A DNA stretch of 64,000 nt from Planctellipticum variicoloris (GCF_030622045.1 NZ_CP130886.1:6146001-6210000), one strand, 5' to 3'; counted from the first letter of the stretch, positions 18,503 to 28,030 are shown. Numbers and translations: made by a program. The notes: generated from the letters alone by a model not told the origin.

Positions 18503-19276
18503 TCACCCCCGAAACATCTCCTGCCGATGCCTGCTGACGAATTCGCTTTCCGGACGAAACCGTTCGGGAAGCCGCAAGGGCCGGCCTTCAAACGGAACAA
18601 ACGACGCATTGAGCGTTTCATTCGTTGTCGCGTCGCGGAGTTCGCGCGAAAGCACCAGCCGCCATTCCGGATCGAACGTCACCAGCCCGCGATCGAACGC
18701 CGCATCGTGCAGCTGAGACAGACAGAGGCCGTTCCGGGGATTGGCCCGATGCTCGACCGACGAACTCCACGGAACAATGTGACTGGCCACCAGCAGATCG
18801 GGGAGCCCGATATCCGTCACACAGCAGCGCGCCTCATAGGCCGTCAGGACCGCCCGCCGGAAAAACCGCTGAGCCCGGCGAACGCGGACGACGGCAGTCG
18901 CATCGGTTTCCCCCGCGAACGGAAGGTCGACATCGTCGGGCGGCGCGGATGAATCGCCGGCAACGGCTGCAAACCGCTGTTCGCGCAGGGCTTCGCTCTC
19001 GGCGGAGAGTCGTTCCCAATCGTCGTGAAACTCCCCCCAGATCTGACGATCTCCCTTTGAAGCCCCGGAGAGACCTTTGACGCCCCGTTCCTGATGCACG
19101 GGATCGAGCGAGGCCAGGTTGACCAATTTCATCGCAGCACTCGACGGCGTCCGCCCGATGACCCCGGCCAGCCGGATGACATCGGGATTGGACTTGTGGA
19201 GCCGCCCGAACGGAAGCTGGCAATACAGATTCATCGCCAGCAGCAGCTCGTCGCGGGTCCAGTCTCGGCGGGGCAT
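18503..19276 (-). CDS. HNH endonuclease (probable restriction enzyme)
   Basis: A 257-residue HNH nuclease. The finger is visible as ASHIVPW (H166), NPRNGLCLSQLHDAAFD (N182, H190), and a preceding paired-cysteine segment (RCCVTD), matching the HNH_2-type family. The N-terminal half (RRDWTRDELLLAMNLYCQLP) is the DNA-binding part typical of this group. It is transcribed in the same direction as the truncated cytosine-5 methyltransferase at 23130-23689, and the two were probably adjacent as a type II restriction-modification pair before the WD40-type gene came to lie between them. If the methyltransferase is dead, this nuclease should be inactive, silenced or protected in another way. Confidence 0.88.
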   Translation of the reverse strand: MPRRDWTRDELLLAMNLYCQLPFGRLHKSNPDVIRLAGVIGRTPSSAAMKLVNLASLDPVHQERGVKGLSGASKGDRQIWGEFHDDWERLSAESEALREQRFAAVAGDSSAPPDDVDLPFAGETDATAVVRVRRAQRFFRRAVLTAYEARCCVTDIGLPDLLVASHIVPWSSSVEHRANPRNGLCLSQLHDAAFDRGLVTFDPEWRLVLSRELRDATTNETLNASFVPFEGRPLRLPERFRPESEFVSRHRQEMFRG

Positions 19277-19783
19277 CGGAAAACCTTATCGCAGGGGAGA
19301 TGGCCCGCCCAGCTTAACCCGAATGCCCGCCCCAGTCGTCCCGATTCAGCCCTCCCGAACCGGAAGCGTCAGTGCCCGGAGCAATTCCCCCTCTCCCACT
19401 TTCCCCCTCTCCCGCCCAACCCAGTTCATCAGCCGCCGCCCGGAGCCCTCACCACGCATCGCAGCGACCACAAAGCCCTGCGAGTCTACCTGCGACAGGG
19501 CATCGGTTGGACTTTCGCAGGGGATACGCAGCTTCCGCGCACCCAAACGCATAGTTCGTGGCTCGCCGATGGCTGGCAGTGCACCTCTGGCCGAAGTCAG
19601 ATCTCGTAGTCGCACTCGGAGCGATGACGCTACCGCAGACCGGATCGAGGTCGTCTTCATGGTAGGCTGTTCTTCATCACGGAGCAGCAATTGCAATGAT
19701 CTGAGTCCAACGCTATCTTAAGACATAGGAGACTAGTACATTTAAGTCCGCACTTTCGATTGTGAGCCAGTAAGGGGAGCAAA
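19277..19783. other. Repeat-bearing gap, left edge of WD40 insertion
   Basis: About 500 bp between the HNH start and the WD40-type gene. It holds one copy of the 25-bp dispersed repeat and CT-rich low complexity (around 19385-19425). I could not see any remnant of the missing methyltransferase C-terminus on the minus strand. The last 80 bp are AT-richer and probably contain the promoter of the WD40-type gene. Confidence 0.5.
19357..19381 (-). repeat. 25-bp dispersed repeat, copy 1 (two mismatches)
   Basis: Reads as ccggaagcgtcagtgcccgg on the plus strand with short flanks. It differs at two positions from the reverse complement of the identical copies at 23574-23598 and 62110-62134. Confidence 0.75.
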
Positions 19784-22700
19784 ATGAACCGCCACGGCCT
19801 TCAGCAGCCGAAGTCCACAGCGCAGCGAGTCTTTGTCCTGGTTGTTTTCATCTCTGCAATTCCCTCCTCGCTCTTTGCCCAAAAGGCCGTGGTTTCAATA
19901 GCGCGATCAGCGAAGGTGATCTCGCCAAGCGGCCCGGCTACGGCTTTGACAGCGGCCGGAAGGGAAGACGTCGTCGTCAGCGGGCATTCCGACGGCAAAA
20001 TCTATTGGTGGAACCCCAAAGGAAAAGAATTCGCCCCTGCCTGGTCAGAGAATGGCACGGCAGTGTCTGCACTTGCGTTGCTTAATAGCGAAACCTATCT
20101 GGGTGTGATTCGGCAGGAAGCGGAAATGCAGATCTTTAACCGAAAGACCAGAAAGCGGACGGCAACAATTCAGACGCCGGCTCATCCGGACATCATCGCC
20201 GTAAACGCCATTGGTTTCACGCTTGCCTTGAAGTCCACTCACATCCAGATCAGCCATGCCCACGGAAAACTGGCCTCGCAAGCATTGGTCGATCCGTCCG
20301 TGAGTTCGATCGGCTTCTTGCAGCCGAACAATCATGCACTGGCGCTGGCGTCGATTGCAAAACAATCCCTGACGGCGGTTCCGAGCGATACCGCCTCTGC
20401 CGCGCGGCCATTCAAGTTTGAAACCATCGATCTGAAGCGAGAGAATAAACGATTGCTCGATGTCGCTTTCTCCCGCTTCGGCAACGCCATTCTTGCTGTT
20501 TATGACGACGGTACTCTTGTTCCTTTGCTTGGCGAGCGGTTCCGCCCCCAGGGTGAGGCCAAGTTCACGGAGTTCAAGTTGAGTCGCGTCCTGTTGCAGA
20601 ACGGCGGCTGGAATGTGATTTACCTCGGCGTCGACCCTCGATCAAACGTTGGACGAGGCAGCATTTGGGATCTCGCGAACCAACGAAAGCTTGCTGATCT
20701 GCGTGACGTTCCCAAAACGATCAATTCGGCGGTCCTGGCACCCGGAGACAAGCTTCTCGCGATCAGCGACGACAGCGGCGCGATCCATGTCTGGGAGTTG
20801 CCGAAGGAAGTGATCGTTTCTGGAATGCCGAATTCCCTCCTTGGCGGAAAGGTCAAGGCAGAGCCATGGGATCCCCCGGCCGCGCCCGACACGCCGGTCA
20901 CTCATGCCAAGTGGAAAGTCGCCCGATGGTCGAATTCCGCTGCGCCCGGGTATTTGAAGGATGCCTGGAAGCTGACACCGGAGGCTGGTGCGCCGTCTGC
21001 GAGTTCCCTCAATGTCCACGAACCTGGCGCCTTCTTTGTTGCGATCCGCCCTGACGGCAAGCTGGATCGCACACAATGGGAGAAGCTCGTATTGCAGCGA
21101 TCGTTTATGTTGAATTCCGACGGCTGGATCGACTTTGGAGTATGCCCGTGGAAGCCGGAGGCGACTCTGTATTGCAGGCCGCAGTCGAAGGGGTCATCGA
21201 ATCTCTATGGACAAATTTTCGATCCTCTACGAGACGACTTCTTGTTTGTCCCTGGAGACGCGTACTTATCAGCGGCGTCCGACGCGGCCGTTCCATCCTC
21301 TGCAAGGTCGCAATTGGTGACACTACGTGTCCGCCGCTGGCTGCTCGATCGCGAGTACGGGAAGATTGAGAAACTCGCCGACGCGGCTCGCCGTTCCAAG
21401 GAACAGCTCGGCTGGGGACGGCCGACATTGGGAGCCATTTATCATGGCTTCGCACCGTCAAAGCAGCTTTCTTCAGCCAATGCAGAGAACCGCATTCGCG
21501 AGTATCTGGCTCAACAAAAAGATTCGCTCACCGCCCACATTGCTTTCGCCAAACATAGCATCTACACCGGTTGGAATTGGCGAGGTGCGGAGATCGCGGC
21601 GAATCTCGAGCCCGAGCAGGAGCAGAAATTCACGCAGTATTTGCAGCAGGCGCAGACCGTCTTAAGACGCATCGAGTCATCAGCCGGTGATGACCCCTAC
21701 TGGGACGAAACATTCCTTAATTCTCTGCCAGGGAAAGGGCTCTCGACTCAAAACATTCAACGCCTTGTATTGAGCAGCGTGAAAAAGAACCCGCAGTGTG
21801 CGGACGCATTGTATCCAGCCGCAAACTACCTTCGACCGCGTTGGACCGGAACGCCGGGGGCCGCACACGAACTCGCCGAACAACTCCGCGCCACCGTTGC
21901 GGGCGATAACGGAGTTGCGTTGGCAGCCGTGTTGGCGAGTGTGATGCACCAAGAAGAAGGGGATCGCTGGGACGCGGAATTCGGATTTCGCGTTGGGCAG
22001 TACGCCAAAGATGTGGCAGTCCTGCAGAAGCTCTCTCCGGATGATGATTACTGGAAGTCGGTCGGCGTACGGATCGCTTTGTCGCGCCAGTCGTCCGCGG
22101 ATCGCAAGACGCTGTGGCGGTCGTTGGGCACCCGTATCGACGTATCTGCGTTCGGGGGATTCCCCGAGACCGCCGAGTGGAACGAGTACATCGAGAACGA
22201 TCCGCCCCCGGCGGTTCAGTGGACGGTCGAGCGGAAGGCAGCGGGCCTCGTGGGCATGTCCCCCAGCGGCGCCCTTCTGTTCATAGGCAGTCACGCCGGA
22301 TCCGCGCAAATCATTAACGTCGCCGCTGGCGCACTCCGGTCGGACGGGTGGGCTCCATTTTTAGCGACGCAAGCCATCGCGATGCCGTCCGAGGATCGCG
22401 CTCTGATTGCGGAGGAATCCGGCATCGTCCATTTCAGCACGATGTCTGGCATGAAGCGCGTGCCGTTCACTCGCCCGATTGTCATCCGGGCGGCTCAGTT
22501 CTCGCCGGATGGAAAACGTCTGGTGATCGTCGATGATGCCGGCACGATCCTGTTTCTGAATACAGAGTCCGGACAAATCGTGGCCTCAATCAACAATGGA
22601 GTCGACGAGAAGCGTCGGCAGTTTCCGGCAGTCGCAGTGTCCGGCGACAACGTTCTTGCCGCCGTATCGACTGGCGGGAACGTCGTGACTCTCTTCAAGA

Positions 22701-23110
22701 CAGAAACCGGCGAAGAAGCTATGAAGTTACCGGCCCCAGCGGGCGATCCCTACGTCTTATGCTTCCACCACGACAGTCAGCAATTGGGGGCGGCGAACGC
22801 CGCCAAGATCTGGAACTGGGACCTGACTCGGAAGGAAGAAACCTGGTCGATGAAGGCGTCGCGTTTTGGAATTCTCCGACTGGAGATCAGCGCAAACGGC
22901 CGCTACTGGGCGATGCTAACGCACAGTGCCTCCGGCCACGACGAAATGAGTCTTCACGTGCTCGATCGCGAGCAATTGCCGGAGCGCTGGCGGATGTTGC
23001 CGGCGGTGCGCAGCGATGCCGATTTCGCGTGGCATCCGACGCTTCCGCAACTCGCGGTCTACTCGAATTCGGGAATTGTCAGCTATTGGGAAGTAGACAA
23101 GCTCCCCTGA
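19784..23110 (+). CDS. Large exported WD40/beta-propeller protein
   Basis: An 1108-residue protein with a Sec signal peptide (residues 1-33, ending SSLFAQ). Residues 45-300 and about 820-1105 show WD40-like blades (VVVSGHSDGKIYWWNP; LLAISDDSGAIHVWELPKEV; AAQFSPDGKRLVIVDDAGTI; IVSYWEVDK at the end); residues 500-790 are helical, with TPR-like length periodicity. Function is unknown; export suggests an envelope or periplasmic role. Base composition is visibly less GC-rich than the neighbours, and its 3' end lies where the methyltransferase reading frame loses homology, so the gene probably arrived by insertion. Confidence 0.82.
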   Translation: MNRHGLQQPKSTAQRVFVLVVFISAIPSSLFAQKAVVSIARSAKVISPSGPATALTAAGREDVVVSGHSDGKIYWWNPKGKEFAPAWSENGTAVSALALLNSETYLGVIRQEAEMQIFNRKTRKRTATIQTPAHPDIIAVNAIGFTLALKSTHIQISHAHGKLASQALVDPSVSSIGFLQPNNHALALASIAKQSLTAVPSDTASAARPFKFETIDLKRENKRLLDVAFSRFGNAILAVYDDGTLVPLLGERFRPQGEAKFTEFKLSRVLLQNGGWNVIYLGVDPRSNVGRGSIWDLANQRKLADLRDVPKTINSAVLAPGDKLLAISDDSGAIHVWELPKEVIVSGMPNSLLGGKVKAEPWDPPAAPDTPVTHAKWKVARWSNSAAPGYLKDAWKLTPEAGAPSASSLNVHEPGAFFVAIRPDGKLDRTQWEKLVLQRSFMLNSDGWIDFGVCPWKPEATLYCRPQSKGSSNLYGQIFDPLRDDFLFVPGDAYLSAASDAAVPSSARSQLVTLRVRRWLLDREYGKIEKLADAARRSKEQLGWGRPTLGAIYHGFAPSKQLSSANAENRIREYLAQQKDSLTAHIAFAKHSIYTGWNWRGAEIAANLEPEQEQKFTQYLQQAQTVLRRIESSAGDDPYWDETFLNSLPGKGLSTQNIQRLVLSSVKKNPQCADALYPAANYLRPRWTGTPGAAHELAEQLRATVAGDNGVALAAVLASVMHQEEGDRWDAEFGFRVGQYAKDVAVLQKLSPDDDYWKSVGVRIALSRQSSADRKTLWRSLGTRIDVSAFGGFPETAEWNEYIENDPPPAVQWTVERKAAGLVGMSPSGALLFIGSHAGSAQIINVAAGALRSDGWAPFLATQAIAMPSEDRALIAEESGIVHFSTMSGMKRVPFTRPIVIRAAQFSPDGKRLVIVDDAGTILFLNTESGQIVASINNGVDEKRRQFPAVAVSGDNVLAAVSTGGNVVTLFKTETGEEAMKLPAPAGDPYVLCFHHDSQQLGAANAAKIWNWDLTRKEETWSMKASRFGILRLEISANGRYWAMLTHSASGHDEMSLHVLDREQLPERWRMLPAVRSDADFAWHPTLPQLAVYSNSGIVSYWEVDKLP

Positions 23111-23689
23111 AGCCAGTTTCAACGTCACGCCGCCAATAATCCGCAGATACTGCTTATACAGCGACGAACGGTGGTCGGTCTCGATCTGATAGCCCACCTT
23201 CCCCTTGTTCCGCGAACGACCCACCACCGAATACGCCTGGCACGGCGGGCCGCCGATCAGCACCCACCGACCGGCGGAGCCCCGCACGGCCCGGTCGATC
23301 CGCTCGGAGAGATCCCGGTGATCGCTGTCAGGCGCCCCCAGCTCAAACTGCCGGGCCTCCTCGCCCGCCCGCTCCCACGCGTCGAACCAGTCTTTCGAGG
23401 CGGCGCTCAGGCGGTCGGGGAACTCCGCCAGCGGAAACTCGCCGCGCAATAGCTGGTAATACGGCTCGGGGACTTCGTCCGCCTCGAACTGCCGGAAGAA
23501 GCTCCGCAGACGGAGCGTCTGCCACGCCGACGGGTCTTTCTCGATGGACAGGGCGATTTGAAATCCGGGAAGACTCCGGGCGCTGACGCTTCCGGCTCGG
23601 GGGGGCGGAGTGAATGCGGAAAAACCTTCGCCCAGCCCGCCGGGGCCGGCGAACAGGTCGATCACCGGGATTCTCAATCCGTCGTCCAT
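22916..23689 (-). pseudogene. Truncated DNA (cytosine-5-)-methyltransferase
   Basis: N-terminal part of a C5 methyltransferase: motif I (DLFAGPGGLGEGF, residues 11-23) and the catalytic motif IV (GGPPCQ, residues 146-151, C150) are present, as is the helix ending SSLYKQYLRIIG. Homology stops near residue 186 (about 23130), where family members continue with the ENV motif and the target-recognition domain. From there the frame simply reads antisense through the 3' end of the WD40-type gene to a chance stop at 22916. Motifs VI-X and the recognition domain are absent, so activity is very unlikely. A copy of the 25-bp repeat is read in frame at residues 31-39. Confidence 0.85.
23574..23598 (+). 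repeat. 25-bp dispersed repeat, copy 2 (in frame)
   Basis: Identical to 62110-62134 (core gggcgctgacgcttccggc). On the minus strand it is translated within the methyltransferase as AGSVSARS, between motif I and the next conserved strand, where it looks like a tolerated loop insertion. Confidence 0.85.
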
Positions 23690-23884
23690 GCCATCCCGTC
23701 AGTCCGGCGGAGTCTCGTCGCACGCTGCCAGACGGACGGTATCCGGACCACCCCCGACACGCAACGCCACCCCCGTCCCTCCCCCGCGCCCGGAGATCGT
23801 TCACCCATCGCTGCCGAATGTGGCATCCACGACCGACCCAGCTCACAGTCGGCAGAAACCGCCCACCGGCAGACGTCTCTCCGC

Positions 23885-23993
23885 CGACCCCGACAGGGGT
23901 CAAAGAGGGTCGCCAGGGGTTGAGGAGCGCTTCGCTCCGACACCCCTGGAAATCGCGAGCATCCACCCCAACCTCGACCCCAGCGGGGTCGCA
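23885..23993 (+). repeat. REP-like element, copy B
   Basis: Same modules as copy A: ccaggggttgaggagcgc...acacccctggaaatcg and gaccccagcggggtcgcag, with an extra gaccccgacaggggtc at the left end. Confidence 0.7.
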
Positions 23994-24028
23994 GATCCCG
24001 TGTCCGCTCCGCTCTCACTCCAACACTC

Positions 24029-24132
24029 TGCGACCCCGCCGGGGTCGGCCTGTCGGCGCGCCGATACCAGGGGTGTCGCCGCAAAGCCGGCTCAACCCCT
24101 GGCGACCCTCTGGCATCCCTCCGGGATGCTGG
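24029..24132 (-). repeat. REP-like element, copy C (inverted)
   Basis: Reverse orientation relative to copies A and B: gcgaccccgccggggtcg, then ataccaggggtgtcgccg...caacccctggcgacc, then tggcatccctccgggatgc. Confidence 0.7.
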
Positions 24133-24242
24133 AATACACCGGACCGGAAGAAGACCACGCCCATCGAAGACTCTGGGCGTGCCACCCGTTCTGCATTTCC
24201 TCCTCACTCCTCACTCCTCACTCCTCACTGACCACTGACCAC

Positions 24243-26201
24243 TCACCACTCCTCCCCCCCCACCACATTCACCGCCTCCGCCGGAACGGGATCATCCAGC
24301 CGCCGGGTCGCCCATTGCGCCAGCATGAACAGCGCCCACAGCTCCTTATAGTGGTTCGCTCGGCAGCCGAGATGCGCGTCCCACAGCCGGCGGATCTCGC
24401 GCCGGTCGAACATCGCCAGCTCCTCCGGCCACTCGTCCAGCAGCGCCCGCCGGAAGTAGTCGTGCAGCTCCCCCCGCAGCCAGCGGGCGACCGGGATGCC
24501 GAAGCCCTTTTTCTTCCGATGCACGATCGACTCCGGCAGCAGACACCCCTGCAGCACCGCCCGCTTGAGGAGCGACTTGGTCACGCCGCCGCGATACTTC
24601 AGCTCGCCAGGCAGCCGGTTGACGAACTCGACGACTTCGCGGTCCAGATACGGCGCACGGACTTCGAGCGAATGCATCATGCTCGCCCGGTCCAGCTTCA
24701 CCAGGATGTCGTCCGGCAGATACGAACGCTGGAAAAAATCGAGACCCCGGTCGATGTCGCTCGCCGCCCCGCCCCTCCCCGGCGGGGCGCAATGGGCGTC
24801 GAGCGCCTCGGGCGTCACCGCCGCCCCCAGCTCCGGCAGCAGGCGTCGCAGACCCGCCGGGCTGAACGGCCCCATCCACAACCCCATCTGCCGGTCGGCC
24901 GGCGCCCGGGCCCCGCGGAGAAACCGCCGGACCTTGAACGCCAGCGACATGTTCCCGCCGCAATCCCGCAGACACCCGGCGAGCGGCGCCACGCAACCGT
25001 CGTGCAGAAACTGCGGCACCAGCCGACGATACCACCGGGCCGGGGCGAGGGCGTGAAAGGGATCGTACCCGGCAAACAGCTCGTCGGCCCCGTCCCCCCC
25101 CAGGACGACCTTGACGTGTTCGGCGGCGAGCTGGCAGAGCATGGAGGTCGGGAGAATGGAGGGATCGGCAAAGGGCTCGTCGAGCCGGGCGGCGACGAAC
25201 GGAATCTGCTCGACCAGGTCGCTCGCCTCGAAGGTCCGCGCAATGTGCTCGGTCTCGAACGTCGCGGCCACCGCCTCGGCGTACCGCGACTCATCGAAGC
25301 TGGCGTCGCGAAAGCCGATCGAAAACGTCTTGAAGCCGGTATGCCCCCCCCGCCGGAGCAGGGCGACGATCGCCGAGGAATCGAGCCCTCCCGACAGCAG
25401 GACACCGACCGGGACATCCGCCATCAGCCGCTCTTCGACCGCCGCCTCCAGCCGATCGAGCAGCTCCGCTTCGACAGACGGACCGCCCCCGGCGGAGGGG
25501 ACCGTCCCCCCGATCTGCGGCTCCCAGTATTTCCACTGTCGAAACCCGGGAGATTCCGACCCCGCCAGACCGTAGAGAAACGCACTCCCCGGCTCCAGCC
25601 GGCGGACGCCGTCATAGATGCTCCGCGCCCCCTGGACCGCATCGTGCAGCAGGTACGAAACCAGGCCGTCTTCGGCCAGCTCCAGCCGGGAGTCGATTTC
25701 GGGATGCTGGCGCAGGGACTTCAATTCCGAGGCAAACGCAAATTCGACGCTGCCAAACGGCCGGGCGGTGTAATAGAGCGGTTTCTCCCCGAACCGGTCC
25801 CGCGCCCCGAACAGCAGTTTCTTCCGTCGGTCATACAGGACGAACGCGAACATTCCGTCGAACCGGGACACGCAATCGGTCCCGAACGCCTCATACGCAT
25901 GCAGAATCGTTTCCGTGTCGGAACGGGTGCGATACCGCCCCCCGCGCGCTTCGAGCTCGCGTCTCAAGACGGGGTGGTTATAAATTTCGCCATTGAAGAC
26001 CAGGACCACGTCACCCTTGGGGCCGGACATCGGCTGCCGCCCCCCGTCGAGATCAAGGATCGACAGCCGGCGATGTGCCAACCCGACTCGCTCGGAATGA
26101 TAGCTAGCAGCAGCATCGGGACCGCGCCGCCAGAGGGCATCGCGCATCCGTTTCAGGACGGGAGGATCCGGGTTGCCGACAAACCCGCAGATACCGCACA
26201 T
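24243..26201 (-). CDS. asnB: Asparagine synthase (glutamine-hydrolysing)
   Basis: A 652-residue class II asparagine synthetase. The N-terminal nucleophile is intact (MCGICGF, Cys2), followed by the glutaminase landmarks RRGPDA, RLSILD and FNGEIYNH; the synthetase domain has the pyrophosphate loop SGGLDSSAIVALL. It would convert aspartate to asparagine using glutamine and ATP. AsnB-like enzymes next to glycosyltransferases often modify exopolysaccharide instead of supplying asparagine, and here the gene lies 44 bp downstream of a GT39 gene on the same strand. Confidence 0.94.
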   Translation of the reverse strand: MCGICGFVGNPDPPVLKRMRDALWRRGPDAAASYHSERVGLAHRRLSILDLDGGRQPMSGPKGDVVLVFNGEIYNHPVLRRELEARGGRYRTRSDTETILHAYEAFGTDCVSRFDGMFAFVLYDRRKKLLFGARDRFGEKPLYYTARPFGSVEFAFASELKSLRQHPEIDSRLELAEDGLVSYLLHDAVQGARSIYDGVRRLEPGSAFLYGLAGSESPGFRQWKYWEPQIGGTVPSAGGGPSVEAELLDRLEAAVEERLMADVPVGVLLSGGLDSSAIVALLRRGGHTGFKTFSIGFRDASFDESRYAEAVAATFETEHIARTFEASDLVEQIPFVAARLDEPFADPSILPTSMLCQLAAEHVKVVLGGDGADELFAGYDPFHALAPARWYRRLVPQFLHDGCVAPLAGCLRDCGGNMSLAFKVRRFLRGARAPADRQMGLWMGPFSPAGLRRLLPELGAAVTPEALDAHCAPPGRGGAASDIDRGLDFFQRSYLPDDILVKLDRASMMHSLEVRAPYLDREVVEFVNRLPGELKYRGGVTKSLLKRAVLQGCLLPESIVHRKKKGFGIPVARWLRGELHDYFRRALLDEWPEELAMFDRREIRRLWDAHLGCRANHYKELWALFMLAQWATRRLDDPVPAEAVNVVGGEEW

Positions 26202-26245
26202 GGTCGGGCCCGCCCGTGGAAGAAATTCGTAAGCCGTTGAAGCAG

Positions 26246-28030
26246 CTAAGGTTTGAGCGCGGAGACGGACTGCACGACGCGAACGGGCGAGTCGCTCCGC
26301 CCGATCAGCAGCAGCTTCTCCGGCCGCAGAAAGCGGGGAGTTTCACGGAGGATCGCGACCCCGTCAGGCAGCGGATCGGGCACGCCGGCCAGCAGCCGAT
26401 CCGTGGTGATGAGATAGGTCTCCTCAGCGCCGGGAGCAAAGAGGCCGACGACATCAATGTTGCTGACGTGCCGGATGTTGTCGTTGCAGTAATACGCAAG
26501 ACTGGCTTCGAAGCAGCCGAGCGCGGCGAGCCGGGGTTGTGCTCCCGGGGCGAGTTCGTGGAGCCAGCCGGCGACGACATGGCTTTTCTGGTGCTGGTCA
26601 ATCCGGACCGCTCCCCAGCCGAGTATCGTCACTGAAAACAGGGCGGCCACGCCGGCGAGGACGATCGCCGCCTGGCGGCGGTGCTCGGCTTCGGAGGCCC
26701 ACAGGCCCCACACTCCGCCGCACAGAGGGATCAGTCCGATGAGGGCGAGGATCTCCTCGCCCGGCGCATAGCGCTGTGCAACCAGCGGCATCACCACGAG
26801 GATTCCCGTCCCGACGAGAATCAGCGTCAGCCAGGAGGCGCGGAGCCAGTTCCGGCTGGTCTCGAAATGCCGGCCGAGCCAGGCGTCGACAAACGCGCCG
26901 AAGAGAATCGCCAGGGCCGGATAGGTCGGCAGGACGTAGTGCGGGAGTTTCGTACCGGCGAGGGTGAACGCGGCAATCCAGACGCCGATCCAGGCCAGCA
27001 GCAACTGATAGGCGGGACGGTCGGGATTGCCGGTCTGGAGGCCGGCCCAGGCCTGGCGGAGACTCTGGTAGTTCCAGATGCACCAGGGGAAAGTCCCGAT
27101 ACAGATTGCAACCAGGTAGTAGAGCGGTCCCCCGCGGTGGCTTTCGAACGAGTTCACAAAGCGACCGACGTTATGGACCAGAAAGAAGCCGCGCAGCCAC
27201 TCTCCATCTGTCTGGTAACCGACAGCGGCGTACCAGGGAAGGGCCACGACGGCCAGAATCATCACGCCCGTCAACGGCCGCATCGACCAGATCGTGCGGG
27301 CGATGGCGAAGGGATGCACGACGCGCCACAGCCAGTGGGCGCAGGCGAGGAGGCGACCCGACCGGTCTGGAGCCGGAATGTCGGCCTGACACAGGAGCAG
27401 AAAGAGACCGATGCCGGCGGTCGGCAGGACGCAGCCGACCGGCCCTTTGGTCAATACGGCCGCTCCCATCGCGGCGTAAGCGCCGGCCCAGCCCCACCAG
27501 GAAAGTTCGCTGCCCGAAATCGGACGATTCGGCGGGATCGGGGACGGCGTTGTCCCGGCGCGGTTCAGCCGGGTGCCGCTGGCGAAGAGGAGGAGGGGGA
27601 TGGTGCAGAAGAAAATCAGTTCCGGATCCGCCACCGCGGCGCGGGAGACGACGACGAAATGGAGGCTCGTTGCGAGAATCAGGCCGCTCCAGAATCCGGC
27701 TCCCGGCGAAAAGAGCCGCCGGCCGAGGTGATACGTGAGCAGGACGCTGCCGATGCCGAAGAGGGTCGAGCCGAAACGGGCGGCAAACTCGCTGACGCCG
27801 AATGCCTGGTATCCGGCGATGATGACCCAGTACATCAGAATGGGTTTGTGGAGCGAGATTTCCCCGTTGAACCAGGGGACGACCAGATCGTGGCGTTCGA
27901 GCATCTCGCGGGCGGTCCGGCCGAAGTAGGCTTCATCTTCCTCCCAGAGGTGCGTTGCGCCGAGATTGGGGAGGAAGACGGCGGCGCAAATGGCGATCAG
28001 GAACGCCTGGTGACGCAGTGACTCCGTCAC
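26246..28030 (-). CDS. ArnT-like glycosyltransferase, GT39 family
   Basis: An integral-membrane glycosyltransferase using polyprenyl-phosphate sugars, of the ArnT/PMT type. It has about a dozen hydrophobic segments, and the first periplasmic loop carries the family motif (THLWEEDEAYFGRTAREML, then HKPILMYWVIIAGYQAFG). The 594-residue form starting with GTG at 28030 is chosen: it begins just before the first membrane helix and has GGAAG upstream. Longer in-frame starts give an arginine-rich leader. The acceptor could be lipid A, a glycan or protein. It precedes asnB in a two-gene operon. Confidence 0.85.
   Translation of the reverse strand: MTESLRHQAFLIAICAAVFLPNLGATHLWEEDEAYFGRTAREMLERHDLVVPWFNGEISLHKPILMYWVIIAGYQAFGVSEFAARFGSTLFGIGSVLLTYHLGRRLFSPGAGFWSGLILATSLHFVVVSRAAVADPELIFFCTIPLLLFASGTRLNRAGTTPSPIPPNRPISGSELSWWGWAGAYAAMGAAVLTKGPVGCVLPTAGIGLFLLLCQADIPAPDRSGRLLACAHWLWRVVHPFAIARTIWSMRPLTGVMILAVVALPWYAAVGYQTDGEWLRGFFLVHNVGRFVNSFESHRGGPLYYLVAICIGTFPWCIWNYQSLRQAWAGLQTGNPDRPAYQLLLAWIGVWIAAFTLAGTKLPHYVLPTYPALAILFGAFVDAWLGRHFETSRNWLRASWLTLILVGTGILVVMPLVAQRYAPGEEILALIGLIPLCGGVWGLWASEAEHRRQAAIVLAGVAALFSVTILGWGAVRIDQHQKSHVVAGWLHELAPGAQPRLAALGCFEASLAYYCNDNIRHVSNIDVVGLFAPGAEETYLITTDRLLAGVPDPLPDGVAILRETPRFLRPEKLLLIGRSDSPVRVVQSVSALKP

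Larger units (their letters stand above)
23690..24242. other. Repeat-rich gap, right edge of island
   Basis: About 550 bp upstream of the methyltransferase start and downstream of the asparagine synthase stop. It contains two REP-like elements in inverted orientation (listed separately) and a short direct repeat of cactcctcact type near 24200-24245. No coding sequence is supported. Confidence 0.55.

Noticed and set aside
19346-19696. Minus-strand 116-residue frame as the lost methyltransferase C-terminus
   Set aside because: None of the late C5 methyltransferase motifs are visible in it.
22916-23130. The methyltransferase frame as a complete 257-residue enzyme
   Set aside because: The last part is antisense to the WD40 gene and lacks every later methyltransferase motif, so it is chance read-through.
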